Position numbers and translations under genes: made by a program. DNA of 9,437 nucleotides from assembly GCA_020252865.1 (NCBI GenBank), contig JADCCH010000044.1, positions 1 to 9,437 of the forward strand. The letters run 5' to 3'. The notes below the pieces were generated by a model, which made no database searches, was not told the DNA's origin, and worked only from the letters and a program-made list of their open reading frames with translations. Of this stretch, positions 1 to 5,730 are shown piece by piece (the stretch's first letter is position 1; each line of letters starts with the position of its first letter). Origin of the DNA: Methylobacterium sp. (GTDB taxonomy: Bacteria > Pseudomonadota > Alphaproteobacteria > Rhizobiales > Beijerinckiaceae).

Positions 1-1245
1 CAGGCAGCCCAAGGCCGCGACATCGAAGGCGCCGGCATGGGTCGGGCCATCCGCACCCACCAGCCCCGCGCGATCCATGGCAAAGCGCACCGGCAGGTTC
101 TGCAAGGCGACGTCATGCATCACCTGGTCATAGGCGCGCTGCAGGAAGGTGGAATAGATCGCGCAGAACGGCTTCATGCCATCGCAGGCGAGGCCCGCCG
201 CGAAGGTCACCGCATGTTGCTCGGCGATGCCCACATCGAAGAACCGCTCGGGAAATCGTTTCTCGAACAGATCCGTCCCCGTGCCGGACGGCATGGCGGC
301 GGTGATCGCGATGATGCGCGCATCCCGCTCCCCCTCGGCGACCAAAGCCTGCCCGAACACCTTGGTGTAGGAGGGCGCGGCAGCAGCAGGCTTCATCTGC
401 TTGCCGGTCGCGACATCAAAGGGCACGACACCGTGATAGCAATCGGCACTCGCCTCGGCGGGGGCGTAGCCTTTGCCCTTCCGCGTCTTCACATGCAGCA
501 GCACCGGCCCTTCTGCCTCCCTTGCCGCGCGCAAGGCGGGCATCAGGGTCGCGAGATCATGCCCGTCCACCGGACCGCGATATTCAAGACCCAAAGCGCC
601 AAAGAGGCTGGTGGGCGTGCCATCCATCGCGTTGCGGCTGCGGAGCGCGGTGAGATGCTCGGCCAAAGCCCCCACGGGCGGAGCGATCGACATATCATTG
701 TCGTTGAGCACGATCACCAGGTTCGAGCGCAGCGAACCGACATTGTTCATCGCTTCGAACGCCATCCCGGCGGACATCGCGCCATCGCCAATCACGCAGA
801 CGATTCTGTGGTCCTCTCCCCGGCGGTCGCGCGCGACGGCATAGCCGAGCGCAGCAGAGATCGAGGTCGAGGTATGCGCGGCACCGAAGGCGTCGTACGG
901 GCTTTCATCGCGCCGCGTGAAGCCCGCGAGGCCGCCGCCCTGCCGCAACGAGCGGATGCGATTGCGCCGCCCCGTGAGAATCTTGTGCGGATAGCTCTGG
1001 TGGCCGACATCCCAGATCAGCACGTCGCGCGGCGTTTCGTAAACACGATGCAGCGCGACGGTGAGTTCCACCACGCCAAGGCCCGCGCCGAGATGCCCCC
1101 CGGTTTCCGATACGGCATGGATCATCTCGAGCCGCAATTCATCCGCCAGCCGGGCGAGATCGCGCTCCGGCAAGGCGCGCAGATCGGCCGGAACCGTCAC
1201 GCGATCCAGGATCGGAGTTGCGGGCTGCGGAGCATCCGGCATCAT
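1..1245 (-). CDS. dxs: 1-deoxy-D-xylulose-5-phosphate synthase (DXS), C-terminus cut off by window edge
   Basis: Thiamine-diphosphate enzyme that condenses pyruvate and glyceraldehyde 3-phosphate to DXP, the first step of the MEP isoprenoid pathway feeding carotenoids and the bacteriochlorophyll tail. The 415 codons present show GGHLGAGLG with His51, [11 protein letters not shown], the ThDP/Mg motif GDGAMSAG (G153-D154) followed by [19 protein letters not shown], and GIAEQHA with catalytic Glu342 (E370 in E. coli). About 200-220 C-terminal residues should lie beyond position 1. Start: an ATG at 1269 is also in frame, but GGGGAGG lies 5 nt before the ATG at 1245, which is preferred. Oddity: between VGAL and the [16 protein letters not shown] segment the chain is about 30 residues shorter than E. 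coli DXS (see findings). It lies 110 bp downstream of the bchG-tspO gene train on the same strand and carries its own pair of PpsR boxes, so it is probably oxygen- and light-regulated with the pigment genes. It may be a second, photosynthesis-dedicated dxs copy (inference). Confidence 0.96.
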   Translation of the reverse strand, partial: MMPDAPQPATPILDRVTVPADLRALPERDLARLADELRLEMIHAVSETGGHLGAGLGVVELTVALHRVYETPRDVLIWDVGHQSYPHKILTGRRNRIRSLRQGGGLAGFTRRDESPYDAFGAAHTSTSISAALGYAVARDRRGEDHRIVCVIGDGAMSAGMAFEAMNNVGSLRSNLVIVLNDNDMSIAPPVGALAEHLTALRSRNAMDGTPTSLFGALGLEYRGPVDGHDLATLMPALRAAREAEGPVLLHVKTRKGKGYAPAEASADCYHGVVPFDVATGKQMKPAAAAPSYTKVFGQALVAEGERDARIIAITAAMPSGTGTDLFEKRFPERFFDVGIAEQHAVTFAAGLACDGMKPFCAIYSTFLQRAYDQVMHDVALQNLPVRFAMDRAGLVGADGPTHAGAFDVAALGCL

Positions 1246-1250
1246 CGCTG

Positions 1251-1257
1251 CCTCCCC
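1251..1257 (-). promoter_or_regulatory. Shine-Dalgarno of dxs
   Basis: GGGGAGG on the minus strand, 5 nt before the ATG at 1245. It decides the dxs start in favour of the Met-Met pair at 1245/1242 over the in-frame ATG at 1269. The 1269 start would place its codon inside the upstream PpsR-type box. Confidence 0.7.
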
Positions 1258-1262
1258 GAGGG

Positions 1263-1280
1263 TGTTCATTGAGCGAAACA
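1263..1280. promoter_or_regulatory. PpsR/CrtJ-type operator, dxs-proximal
   Basis: TGTTCATTGAGCGAAACA fits the PpsR/CrtJ pattern TGT-N12-ACA exactly at the six fixed bases. It lies 18 bp upstream of the chosen dxs start and 6 bp from a second, stronger box. Its inner bases are less palindromic than the neighbour's, so on its own it would be weak evidence. The tandem arrangement (24 bp start to start, about two helical turns) makes it credible, because PpsR binds cooperatively to paired boxes. Confidence 0.55.
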
Positions 1281-1286
1281 CTCGAT

Positions 1287-1304
1287 TGTCAATTTATTTT
1301 GACA
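1287..1304. promoter_or_regulatory. PpsR/CrtJ-type operator, dxs-distal
   Basis: TGTCAATTTATTTTGACA is a near-perfect palindrome matching TGT-N12-ACA, with extended arms TGTCAA/TTGACA. Read toward dxs (minus strand) it ends in TTGACA at 1292-1287, a consensus -35 hexamer. Bound PpsR would therefore occlude RNA polymerase. No convincing -10 is visible 16-18 nt downstream. Confidence 0.82.
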
Positions 1305-1355
1305 GGTGTGAAGGCGCATGCAAGCGAAAAACGACAGGCGCTCGCGGATTCCTGT

Positions 1356-1634
1356 TCAGCGGTCGGAACGATTGAGCCGACGCAGAAGATCCCAGCCATG
1401 GGCGATGCCGGCAAAGGCCAAAGCAAGGCCGCTCCACCTTGCCGGTGCCCCGAGCATCGCGAGGATGAGCGCGCCGATGAGTCCCGCGCCGGCGCCGACG
1501 ATCAGGAAAATGGTGAGCCTGGGCAGCGCCTTCGGCGAACCATTCCGTGCCATCCGCCAGAGCCAGACCAACTCGGCCAGCAGGATCAGCAAAGCGATCA
1601 CCGCCCCCGCAAAGACCAGTCCTGGCTCATTCAT
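1356..1634 (-). CDS. small membrane protein of unknown function, coupled to tspO
   Basis: 92-residue protein that I do not recognise. Its ATG (1634-1632) overlaps the tspO stop as ATGA, so translation is probably coupled. The sequence is strongly hydrophobic, with three likely membrane segments at about residues 5-27, 41-62 and 67-84. The first contains LLILLAELVWLWRMAR; the second is a glycine/alanine-rich IFLIVGAGAGLIGALIL stretch. A basic tail (WDLLRRLNRSDR) is likely cytoplasmic. It is the last gene of the bchG-bch2-bchP-tspO train before the dxs control region. A longer in-frame extension upstream overlaps tspO and lacks any reason to be coding. Location suggests a role with TspO or in pigment/porphyrin membrane traffic, but this is only inference from context. 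The compact ATGA junction and good codon use support it being a real gene. Confidence 0.75.
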   Translation of the reverse strand: MNEPGLVFAGAVIALLILLAELVWLWRMARNGSPKALPRLTIFLIVGAGAGLIGALILAMLGAPARWSGLALAFAGIAHGWDLLRRLNRSDR

Positions 1635-2146
1635 GCGTTGAGGCTCCGGAAAAGCGCCGCGAAAGGCGCGTTGAGCCCGACAATGGTCCAGTTGAGGAAT
1701 GCCGCGAAGCTTACCCAGAGCAGATAGGGCAGCAACAGCACGCCAGACAATCGGGACAGCCTTCCACATAAAATCACAAGAGAAAGGATGGAAAGCCAGA
1801 GAAAGACGACTTCCACCAAGGCCCAATCCGGTCGCCGGAGCGTGAAGAACAACACGGACCAGAGGAAATTCAACCCGCCATTCAGCGCGAAGGCCACGAC
1901 AAGCCAGCGCCGCATGGCGAGCGTTTCCGCCCGCCGCCAGGCCAGCACGGCGGCGATGACCGTGAGGATGGAAATCGTCGTCCAGGCCGGGCCGAACACC
2001 CAGCCCGGCGGCTGCCAGGCGGGCTTGCGCAAGGCCTCGTACCAAGGCCCGAGCATGGTCGCGAAACCACCCGCGACCATCACCACAGCGGCGGCGAGCG
2101 CGGCGATCACGACCTGCCGCGCAAGGGGCCCGCGCGCTTGCGTCAT
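1631..2146 (-). CDS. tspO: TspO/MBR family tryptophan-rich sensory protein
   Basis: 171-residue integral membrane protein of the TspO/translocator-protein family (formerly CrtK in Rhodobacter). Family members bind porphyrins, and in R. sphaeroides TspO tunes photosynthesis gene expression in response to oxygen, probably by handling tetrapyrrole intermediates. Visible family motifs are GPWYEALRKPAWQPPGWVFG (residues 33-52), the WT pair after it, ALNGGLNFLWSVLFF (87-101) and LLPYLLWVSFAAFLNWTIV (138-156). Five membrane helices fit at about 10-31, 50-69, 80-101, 107-128 and 132-156. The length is near the usual 155-175. The ATG overlaps the bchP stop (ATGA) and its own stop overlaps the next gene (ATGA), so it is translated as part of the bchG-bchP message. 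In Rhodobacter, tspO instead sits among the crt genes, so this placement is unusual. No PpsR box of its own was seen. Confidence 0.95.
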   Translation of the reverse strand: MTQARGPLARQVVIAALAAAVVMVAGGFATMLGPWYEALRKPAWQPPGWVFGPAWTTISILTVIAAVLAWRRAETLAMRRWLVVAFALNGGLNFLWSVLFFTLRRPDWALVEVVFLWLSILSLVILCGRLSRLSGVLLLPYLLWVSFAAFLNWTIVGLNAPFAALFRSLNA

Positions 2147-3342
2147 GCCCGGGCGAAACCCATCAAATGCCGGATATCATTCATGAGAATGCGCATGTGA
2201 GTCATGAACCGGCCTCGCACCAGCGCCTTGTTCATGTAGGAATCCCAGGTGAGCTTCTGCACATCCGGATCCCGGCAGATCTTGACGAATTGCTCGCGGC
2301 GCTTGTCGTTCCGATACCAGAAATACTGCAACAGTCCCAGGATCCAGAAGATCCGACCATGCGCTGCCATGAAGGCGCGTCGCGCCTCGGAAAGTGCGCG
2401 GGCATCGCCGGTTTCCAGCGCTTTCGCGACCGCTTTCGCGGCGAGACGACCGCCGAGCATGGCGTAATAGATGCCCTCGCCCGAAGCGGGCGCCACCACG
2501 CCGGCGGCATCGCCCGCGAGCAGCACGTCACGGCCATTGTCCCACCGCTTCAAGGGCTTCATGGGGATGGGCGCGCCTTCCTTGCGGATGGTCTCGAGCT
2601 CATCGAAGCCCGTCGCGCGGCGCAACTCCGCGATGGAGCCGCGCAGCGAGAAACCTTTCTGCGCCGAGCCCGTCCCGATGCTGAAGGTCTCGCCATGCGG
2701 GAAGATCCAGCCGTAGAAATCCGGCGAGACCTTGCCCTGATAGATCACATCGCAGCGCTCGTGATCGTAATGCGGCGAGGCGACTGCTGGCGCCTTCACG
2801 ATCTCATGGTAGGCGAAGACGAAGGGCACGCGCTTCACATCCGGAAGAGCCGCCGCTGCCACGCGGGAATTCGCGCCATCCGCGCCGATCACCATGCGGG
2901 CGCGCACGATGCGGTTCGGGGCTTGCGAGCCCTTCAGGGAATATTCGATCAGCGCCGTGCCATCGGCATCGCGCGAGACGCTTTCAAAGCTGCCGCGCAC
3001 GCGCGTCGCGCCGGCCATCCGGGCCCGTTCGCGAAGCCATTCATCGAAGGTCGCGCGGTCGACCATGCCCACGAAACCATCCTCGATGGGCATGTCCACG
3101 CCGATCGCGGAGGGCGCGATCATGCGCGCCGAACGCACCTTCGCGACGAGCATATCCTCGGGGATGTCGAATTCGCGGATGCAGCAGGGCGGCACCGCGC
3201 CACCGCAAGGCTTGATGCGCGCCTGCGGATCGAGCAGCAACACGGAATGACCGGCTTCGGCCAGTTCCTTCGCAGCCGTTGCGCCCGAAGGGCCGCCTCC
3301 GACCACCACGACATCATATTCCGGGCGGATCTGATCGAGCAT
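2143..3342 (-). CDS. bchP: geranylgeranyl reductase (bacteriochlorophyll tail reduction)
   Basis: 399-residue FAD-dependent oxidoreductase that reduces three double bonds of the geranylgeranyl tail of bacteriochlorophyll a, using NADPH, to give the phytyl tail. The N-terminal dinucleotide-binding motif VVVVGGGPSG (residues 11-20, GxGxxG) is followed by KPCGGAVPP (44-52), typical of BchP/ChlP. IGADGANSR (152-160) and LLAGDAAGVVAPASGEGI (274-291) form the second FAD-binding region with Gly-Asp 277-278. Length is normal for the family (about 390-400). The start is supported by GGGGAGGGGG just upstream of the ATG at 3342. It lies 12 bp after bch2 and overlaps tspO by 4 bp. It acts directly on the BchG product, so the bchG-bch2-bchP grouping is the classical late-pathway operon, presumably driven from the PpsR-controlled promoter ahead of bchG. 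Confidence 0.97.
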   Translation of the reverse strand: MLDQIRPEYDVVVVGGGPSGATAAKELAEAGHSVLLLDPQARIKPCGGAVPPCCIREFDIPEDMLVAKVRSARMIAPSAIGVDMPIEDGFVGMVDRATFDEWLRERARMAGATRVRGSFESVSRDADGTALIEYSLKGSQAPNRIVRARMVIGADGANSRVAAAALPDVKRVPFVFAYHEIVKAPAVASPHYDHERCDVIYQGKVSPDFYGWIFPHGETFSIGTGSAQKGFSLRGSIAELRRATGFDELETIRKEGAPIPMKPLKRWDNGRDVLLAGDAAGVVAPASGEGIYYAMLGGRLAAKAVAKALETGDARALSEARRAFMAAHGRIFWILGLLQYFWYRNDKRREQFVKICRDPDVQKLTWDSYMNKALVRGRFMTHMRILMNDIRHLMGFARA

Positions 3343-3354
3343 GGCCCCCTCCCC

Positions 3355-4695
3355 TTATCGACCAAGCGCGAGGCCGGAGATATCCGGCTCCTTGCGCGGC
3401 TGTTCAGCCAGGCCTCGGGCCAACCGCGATTGCCGCGCGATGCGATCAGCCAGCACGGCCGAAACGAGGAAGAGCACACCTTCCGCTGCGAAAACAACGG
3501 CATAGGCCGCAACCTGCGAGGCAATGAAGAACCGCGCGATATCCGCCGCCATCGCACCAACCAACCCCCCGGCACCGAAGGCGATGCCCTGCGCCGCCCC
3601 CCAGAGGCCCATGCGAATGCCAGCACGCGAGGGGTTGCCCTCATTCACGAGGCGCATCATCGCGCCGATCGCGGCGGCGGCAAACGCGCCGTTCGCAAGG
3701 CCGAGAAGGAACACATTCGGACGAAACGGAAAGCCCATGCCGATGATGGCCGAAGCCACGAGGCCGGCCAGCGCCAGAGCCGAGGCAAGGCAGCCGCCAA
3801 CGGTCCAGAACCGCGTCGTCGCGGCCTTGTGGCGGCTGAAAACCGTGCTCACGAGGCCAACCAAGATCATCCCGGCGAGCACGCCCGCATGCTGCAGCCC
3901 CGCAAGCCTGGTTGTCTCGCCCGGCGTGAGGCCGAAGACCACGCCCGCGAAGGGTTCGAGGATCAGATCCTGCGCGCTGTAGGCAACCATCGAAAGGAAG
4001 ATGAAGATCGCAAAGAGCCGCGAATGGGGCTCGGCCCACACTTCCGCAATCGCCTCCCTGAAGGGGATTTTCGGCTCATCATCGGCCTTGTGAAGCACGC
4101 CTGCGCCTTCGACGCCCCAGACCGCGAGGCCGCTCACCAGGAAGGCCAGCGCGCTCACCATGCCGGAGACGGCAAGCAGGCGCGAGAAGGAGAAGGGATC
4201 GAGGAAATGCCCGGCGGTCGCCGCCGTGACGATGAAGCCGATGATCATCATCACCCAGACGATGGTCGCCGCGGCGGGGCGGCGCTTGTCCTCCACGCGT
4301 TTCGAGAGGAGCACGAGGAGCGAGGTTCCGCTGGCGCCGACGCCGATGCCGATCATCAAGAAGGCGAGCGTGGAGACCAGGAGGCCGAGAAGGGACGAGT
4401 TCTGCATCAGCACGACACCGAGCGCCGCTCCGAATCCGCCAAGCGCAAGCGTCGCCATGCCGCCGAGAATCCACGGCGTGAGGCGCCCGCCCACATCCGC
4501 GCCATGCCCCCAGTGCGGGCGCAACACCTGCACGGCATAATGCAGGCCCACCAGCAATCCGGGCAGCATGGCGGGCAAGGCCAGTTCCACCACCATCACC
4601 CGGTTGATGGTGGATGTGGTGAGCACCACGATGGCGCCCAAAGCCGTCTGCACCAGGCCAAGGCGCAAGATGCCAAGCCATCCCAATGGTTTCAT
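3355..4695 (-). CDS. bch2: Bch2/PucC/LhaA-family MFS-like membrane protein
   Basis: 446-residue polytopic membrane protein of the BCH2 family (also called orf428-type, related to PucC and LhaA), a branch of the major facilitator superfamily. Relatives help assemble light-harvesting or pigment-protein complexes and may move or guide bacteriochlorophyll. The biochemical role of this bchG-bchP-linked member is not settled. Family signs are the N-terminal LRLGLVQTALGAIVVLTTST segment, INRVMVVEL, the charged loop HYAVQVLRPHWGHGADVGGR, and SKRVEDKRRPAAATIVW; about 12 hydrophobic helices follow. The start is either GTG at 4698 or ATG at 4695. The ATG is preferred because GGGGGG (4706-4701) sits 5 nt before it. 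The bchG stop TGA (4697-4695) overlaps it as TGATG. It is sandwiched between bchG and bchP as in other purple bacteria. Confidence 0.93.
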   Translation of the reverse strand: MKPLGWLGILRLGLVQTALGAIVVLTTSTINRVMVVELALPAMLPGLLVGLHYAVQVLRPHWGHGADVGGRLTPWILGGMATLALGGFGAALGVVLMQNSSLLGLLVSTLAFLMIGIGVGASGTSLLVLLSKRVEDKRRPAAATIVWVMMIIGFIVTAATAGHFLDPFSFSRLLAVSGMVSALAFLVSGLAVWGVEGAGVLHKADDEPKIPFREAIAEVWAEPHSRLFAIFIFLSMVAYSAQDLILEPFAGVVFGLTPGETTRLAGLQHAGVLAGMILVGLVSTVFSRHKAATTRFWTVGGCLASALALAGLVASAIIGMGFPFRPNVFLLGLANGAFAAAAIGAMMRLVNEGNPSRAGIRMGLWGAAQGIAFGAGGLVGAMAADIARFFIASQVAAYAVVFAAEGVLFLVSAVLADRIARQSRLARGLAEQPRKEPDISGLALGR

Positions 4696-5636
4696 CACAT
4701 CCCCCCGGTTGTGTTGAGGCTGCGGAGCGCGAAAGCGCAGACGAGCATGCCCAGCACGAAGAGAGTCACCCCGGTGCCGTTATACCAGGGCGCACGCTCG
4801 CGCGGATGGGCGACCAAGATGCGCATGAGCACGAGCTGCGCGAGCAGCATGACGGTCACAATCCCCGCATGGACCGGCGCCCCCCATTGGACGAGAAGCC
4901 CGATGACGATCACCTGCGGCACGGCCATCACCCAGCAGGCGAGACGCGCGGCCCGCTCGGCCCCGATCTGGACGGGAATGGAACGCACGCGATGCTGCCT
5001 GTCGCCCTCGATCGACTTGAAATCATTGAGCGTCATGATGCCGTGGGCACCAAGGCTGTAGAGCAGGGCGAGCGCAAGGATGCGGAAATCCGGCCATGTG
5101 CCGAGCACGGCAGCCGCACCCGTGAACCAGGGCAGCCCCTCATAACAGAGCCCCACCGCGAGGTTGCCATGCCAGCCATTGGCCTTGAGGCGGAGCGGCG
5201 GAGCGGAATAGGCCCAGGCGCAGGCGAGCCCCAGCACCGTGGCGAGCATCACCTGAGGTCCGAGCAGCATGGCAAACAGAAAGGAGACGATGGTCCAGGC
5301 CACGGCGAAGGCGAAACCCCAGCGACCGGGCACACGGCCCGAGGGAATCGGCCGGTTCGGCTCGTTCACCGCATCGACATGGCGATCATACCAGTCGTTC
5401 ACGACCTGGCTCGTGCCGCAAACCAGCGGACCTGCCAGCAAGGCACCGGCGAGAGCCGCCGGCCATGTCTCGGAGAAGGTGGAGCCTGCCGAAACCACGC
5501 CGCACAGATAGGCCCACATCGGCGGGAACCAGGTAATCGGCTTCAGGAGTTCGAGCAAGGCGCGCGGCTGCGGATGGGTTTGACGATGGATCACCATCGG
5601 TTCGGCAGCACCGGAAGGCAGAAGATCGCGCATCAT
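4695..5636 (-). CDS. bchG: bacteriochlorophyll synthase (bacteriochlorophyllide a prenyltransferase)
   Basis: UbiA-family membrane prenyltransferase that esterifies bacteriochlorophyllide a with geranylgeranyl diphosphate. It carries LLELLKPITWFPPMWAYLCG (residues 28-47), the diphosphate/Mg-binding motif NDWYDRHVD (80-88) followed by AVNEPNRPIPSGR (89-101), and the second acidic motif NDFKSIEGD (204-212). Eight or nine hydrophobic helices are apparent. Start is uncertain: ATG at 5636 gives 313 residues but has no Shine-Dalgarno, and the predicted promoter would start transcription almost on it. The in-frame ATG at 5597 (VIHRQTHPQPRALLELL follows) gives 300 residues, close to the usual BchG length, also without a clear Shine-Dalgarno. 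It heads the bchG-bch2-bchP-tspO train and has two PpsR boxes within 70 bp upstream. There are 94 bp between it and the ppsR stop. Confidence 0.96.
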   Translation of the reverse strand: MMRDLLPSGAAEPMVIHRQTHPQPRALLELLKPITWFPPMWAYLCGVVSAGSTFSETWPAALAGALLAGPLVCGTSQVVNDWYDRHVDAVNEPNRPIPSGRVPGRWGFAFAVAWTIVSFLFAMLLGPQVMLATVLGLACAWAYSAPPLRLKANGWHGNLAVGLCYEGLPWFTGAAAVLGTWPDFRILALALLYSLGAHGIMTLNDFKSIEGDRQHRVRSIPVQIGAERAARLACWVMAVPQVIVIGLLVQWGAPVHAGIVTVMLLAQLVLMRILVAHPRERAPWYNGTGVTLFVLGMLVCAFALRSLNTTGGM

Positions 5637-5642
5637 GGGGCA

Positions 5643-5671
5643 AGGCTAGACGCGCCCGCACGAACCGTCAA
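5643..5671 (-). promoter_or_regulatory. candidate promoter of the bchG operon
   Basis: On the minus strand TTGACG (5671-5666) is followed by a 17-nt spacer and TAGCCT (5648-5643). The -35 is the gene-proximal half of a PpsR box, so repressor and polymerase would compete. The -10 matches only T, A and the final T of TATAAT. Transcription would begin near 5636, on the annotated ATG, implying a leaderless message or a start at the downstream ATG 5597. Confidence 0.33.
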
Positions 5672-5683
5672 TTCTATTTTACG
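5666..5683. promoter_or_regulatory. PpsR/CrtJ-type operator, bchG-proximal
   Basis: CGTCAATTCTATTTTACG keeps the spacing of TGT-N12-ACA with one mismatch in each arm (CGT...ACG). It is credible mainly because a better box starts exactly 22 bp away on the same helical face. It lies 30 bp upstream of the bchG ATG at 5636. Confidence 0.55.
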
Positions 5684-5687
5684 CAGG

Positions 5688-5705
5688 TGTCAATTTCAGT
5701 TGACG
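5688..5705. promoter_or_regulatory. PpsR/CrtJ-type operator, bchG-distal
   Basis: TGTCAATTTCAGTTGACG matches TGT-N12-ACA except for the last base, with palindromic arms TGTCAA/TTGACG. It resembles the dxs-distal box at eight of the first nine positions and beyond. Read on the minus strand toward bchG it ends in TTGACA. Confidence 0.7.
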
Positions 5706-5730
5706 GTCATCAGGGAGAAGCCGCGATGCC

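Noticed and set aside
1269..1269. ATG at 1269 as the dxs start
   Set aside because: There is no Shine-Dalgarno before it, and it would overlap the proximal PpsR box. GGGGAGG stands 5 nt before the ATG at 1245.
37..1272. 411-codon plus-strand frame opposite dxs, and a similar 454-codon frame opposite ppsR (5740-7104)
   Set aside because: Same composition artefact: low-complexity His/Arg-rich translations opposite well-conserved genes.
1356..2045. 229-codon leftward frame overlapping tspO out of frame
   Set aside because: Only the last 92 codons read as a membrane protein with a sensible ATGA start. The upstream part is the tspO sequence in the wrong frame.
2167..5061. 964-codon open frame on the plus strand across tspO, bchP, bch2 and bchG
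   Set aside because: It is antisense to four clear genes. GC-rich third positions remove stops from the opposite frame. The product is rich in Arg, His, Asp and Ala with no recognisable domain and no Shine-Dalgarno.
5688..5705. Reading the bchG-distal palindrome as an FNR site or as a ppsR terminator
   Set aside because: The half-sites are TCAA...TTGA, the reverse order of FNR TTGAT...ATCAA. As RNA the stem is only 5 bp and has no T-run on the ppsR strand.
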